In this document: positions 63,546 through 64,000 of the stretch, piece after piece
Layout of the letters: each line of letters opens with the position of its first letter
Numbering within the stretch: position 1 is the first letter of the stretch
Source: Kribbella sandramycini
GTDB taxonomy: Bacteria > Actinomycetota > Actinomycetes > Propionibacteriales > Kribbellaceae
Assembly (NCBI RefSeq): GCF_013131805.1
Contig: NZ_JABJRC010000004.1
Location: forward strand, 1-64,000
DNA length: 64,000 nucleotides
Reading direction: 5' to 3'
Notes under the pieces: generated by a model
What the model saw: the letters and a program-made list of their open reading frames with translations, nothing else
Databases searched by the model: none
Told to the model about the DNA's origin: nothing
Program-made: the position numbers and the translations under genes

Positions 63546-64000
63546 GTTGCTCCTCCGATCGCGTGCTGCCCGAACGCGTCCTGTGCGGCCGCGGCGATGA
63601 GCTGGCGCGCACGCGACAGCCGGGACTTGACCGTCCCCAACGGCACATCCAGCAGACGGGCAACTTCTTCTTGACCGAGCTCGGCAAACACACACAGCTC
63701 GTAGGCGTTGCGGTAGGTCACCGGCAGCGACGCCACCTGCTGCCGCAACCACGCCCGCTGCCGCTCCAGCTCCTCAGCGCGCACAACTTCTTCAGCGATG
63801 TCCGGCACTGTCATCAGCACCGGATCAGCCGAGTGCGCCTCGCGGCGCCGGGAACGCTCAGCGCTGCGTGCATGCTTCTGCAGCACCCGCTTGCCGATCG
63901 CCAGCAAGATCGGCAACGCCGAATCTCCACGCACCACGAACGACCGCCGCGACCGCCAGGCCTCGACGAACGTCTCCGACAGCACATCCTCGGCATCAGC
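63542..64000 (-). CDS. ECF RNA polymerase sigma factor, 5' end outside the window
   Basis: At least 152 codons are inside the window. Region 2 tail ADAEDVLSETFVEAWRSRRSF and region 4 LPVTYRNAYELCVFAELGQEEVARLLDVPLGTVKSRLSRARQL are clear. The start lies right of the window. Translationally coupled to the membrane protein downstream. Confidence 0.93.
   Translation of the reverse strand, partial: ADAEDVLSETFVEAWRSRRSFVVRGDSALPILLAIGKRVLQKHARSAERSRRREAHSADPVLMTVPDIAEEVVRAEELERQRAWLRQQVASLPVTYRNAYELCVFAELGQEEVARLLDVPLGTVKSRLSRARQLIAAAAQDAFGQHAIGGAT

Overview
The window is a GC-rich, densely packed stretch of an actinobacterial chromosome. It carries a PknG/GlnX/GlnH signalling locus, HelD/HelR-type ATPase, XPB helicase with its partner, CIRCE-controlled groEL, Tat lipoproteins, SigE-type sigma factors, many ATGA start/stop overlaps and sparse Shine-Dalgarno sites. 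Gene content and style resemble Kribbella or a close member of the Propionibacteriales. That placement is an inference from content, not from a search. No tRNA, rRNA, CRISPR array, phage or insertion sequence was seen.

Layout. 1-9.8 kb: a broken acyl-CoA synthetase at the left edge; a minus-strand set of small acidic membrane protein, histidine kinase, response regulator, DUF4956 protein and VTC-domain protein; an orphan Mrr-like nuclease; SIMPL protein, phosphoesterase, DUF427 protein; a hydrolase and an acetyltransferase. 9.8-13.9 kb: XPB helicase and its partner. 13.9-20 kb: a sialidase/aldolase/GntR set facing a sugar ABC importer whose first permease is frameshifted. 20-25.7 kb: HelR-like ATPase, two tandem membrane paralogues, an MFS pump. 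25.7-31 kb: ArsR regulator and two tandem giant HD-membrane-beta-propeller fusions. 31-35.1 kb: a stand-alone divergent EF-Tu with an unusual leader, CutC, DUF4031 and a LacI regulator. 35.2-37.5 kb: two small tri-histidine membrane proteins coupled to a multicopper oxidase. 37.5-41.4 kb: ArsR/SRPBCC/RibD-like operon, PTH2 hydrolase, thyA-folA. 41.5-53.5 kb: a ten-gene operon-like signalling cassette (TelA, small partner, CbxX-type AAA ATPase, GlnX, GlnH, coiled-coil protein, PknG, PP2C phosphatase, VWA protein, FHA protein). 53.5-64 kb: epoxide hydrolase, acetyltransferase, secreted RNase Sa homologue, groEL, a sigma factor with a PASTA membrane partner, PspC protein, a decayed M48 peptidase, a secreted protein, and a second sigma/membrane-partner pair cut by the right edge.

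The most interesting points are: (i) the EF-Tu paralogue, which has Arg at E. coli position Q124 and Ala at position G275, both known elfamycin-resistance sites, behind a leader with a short ORF ending inside a perfect 10-bp hairpin; (ii) the Ser/Thr phosphorylation cassette in which kinase, phosphatase and FHA protein all carry paired cysteine ribbons; (iii) the paired HD/5-TM/propeller proteins, one with an intact and one with a ruined HD site; (iv) the tri-histidine membrane pair coupled to the multicopper oxidase.
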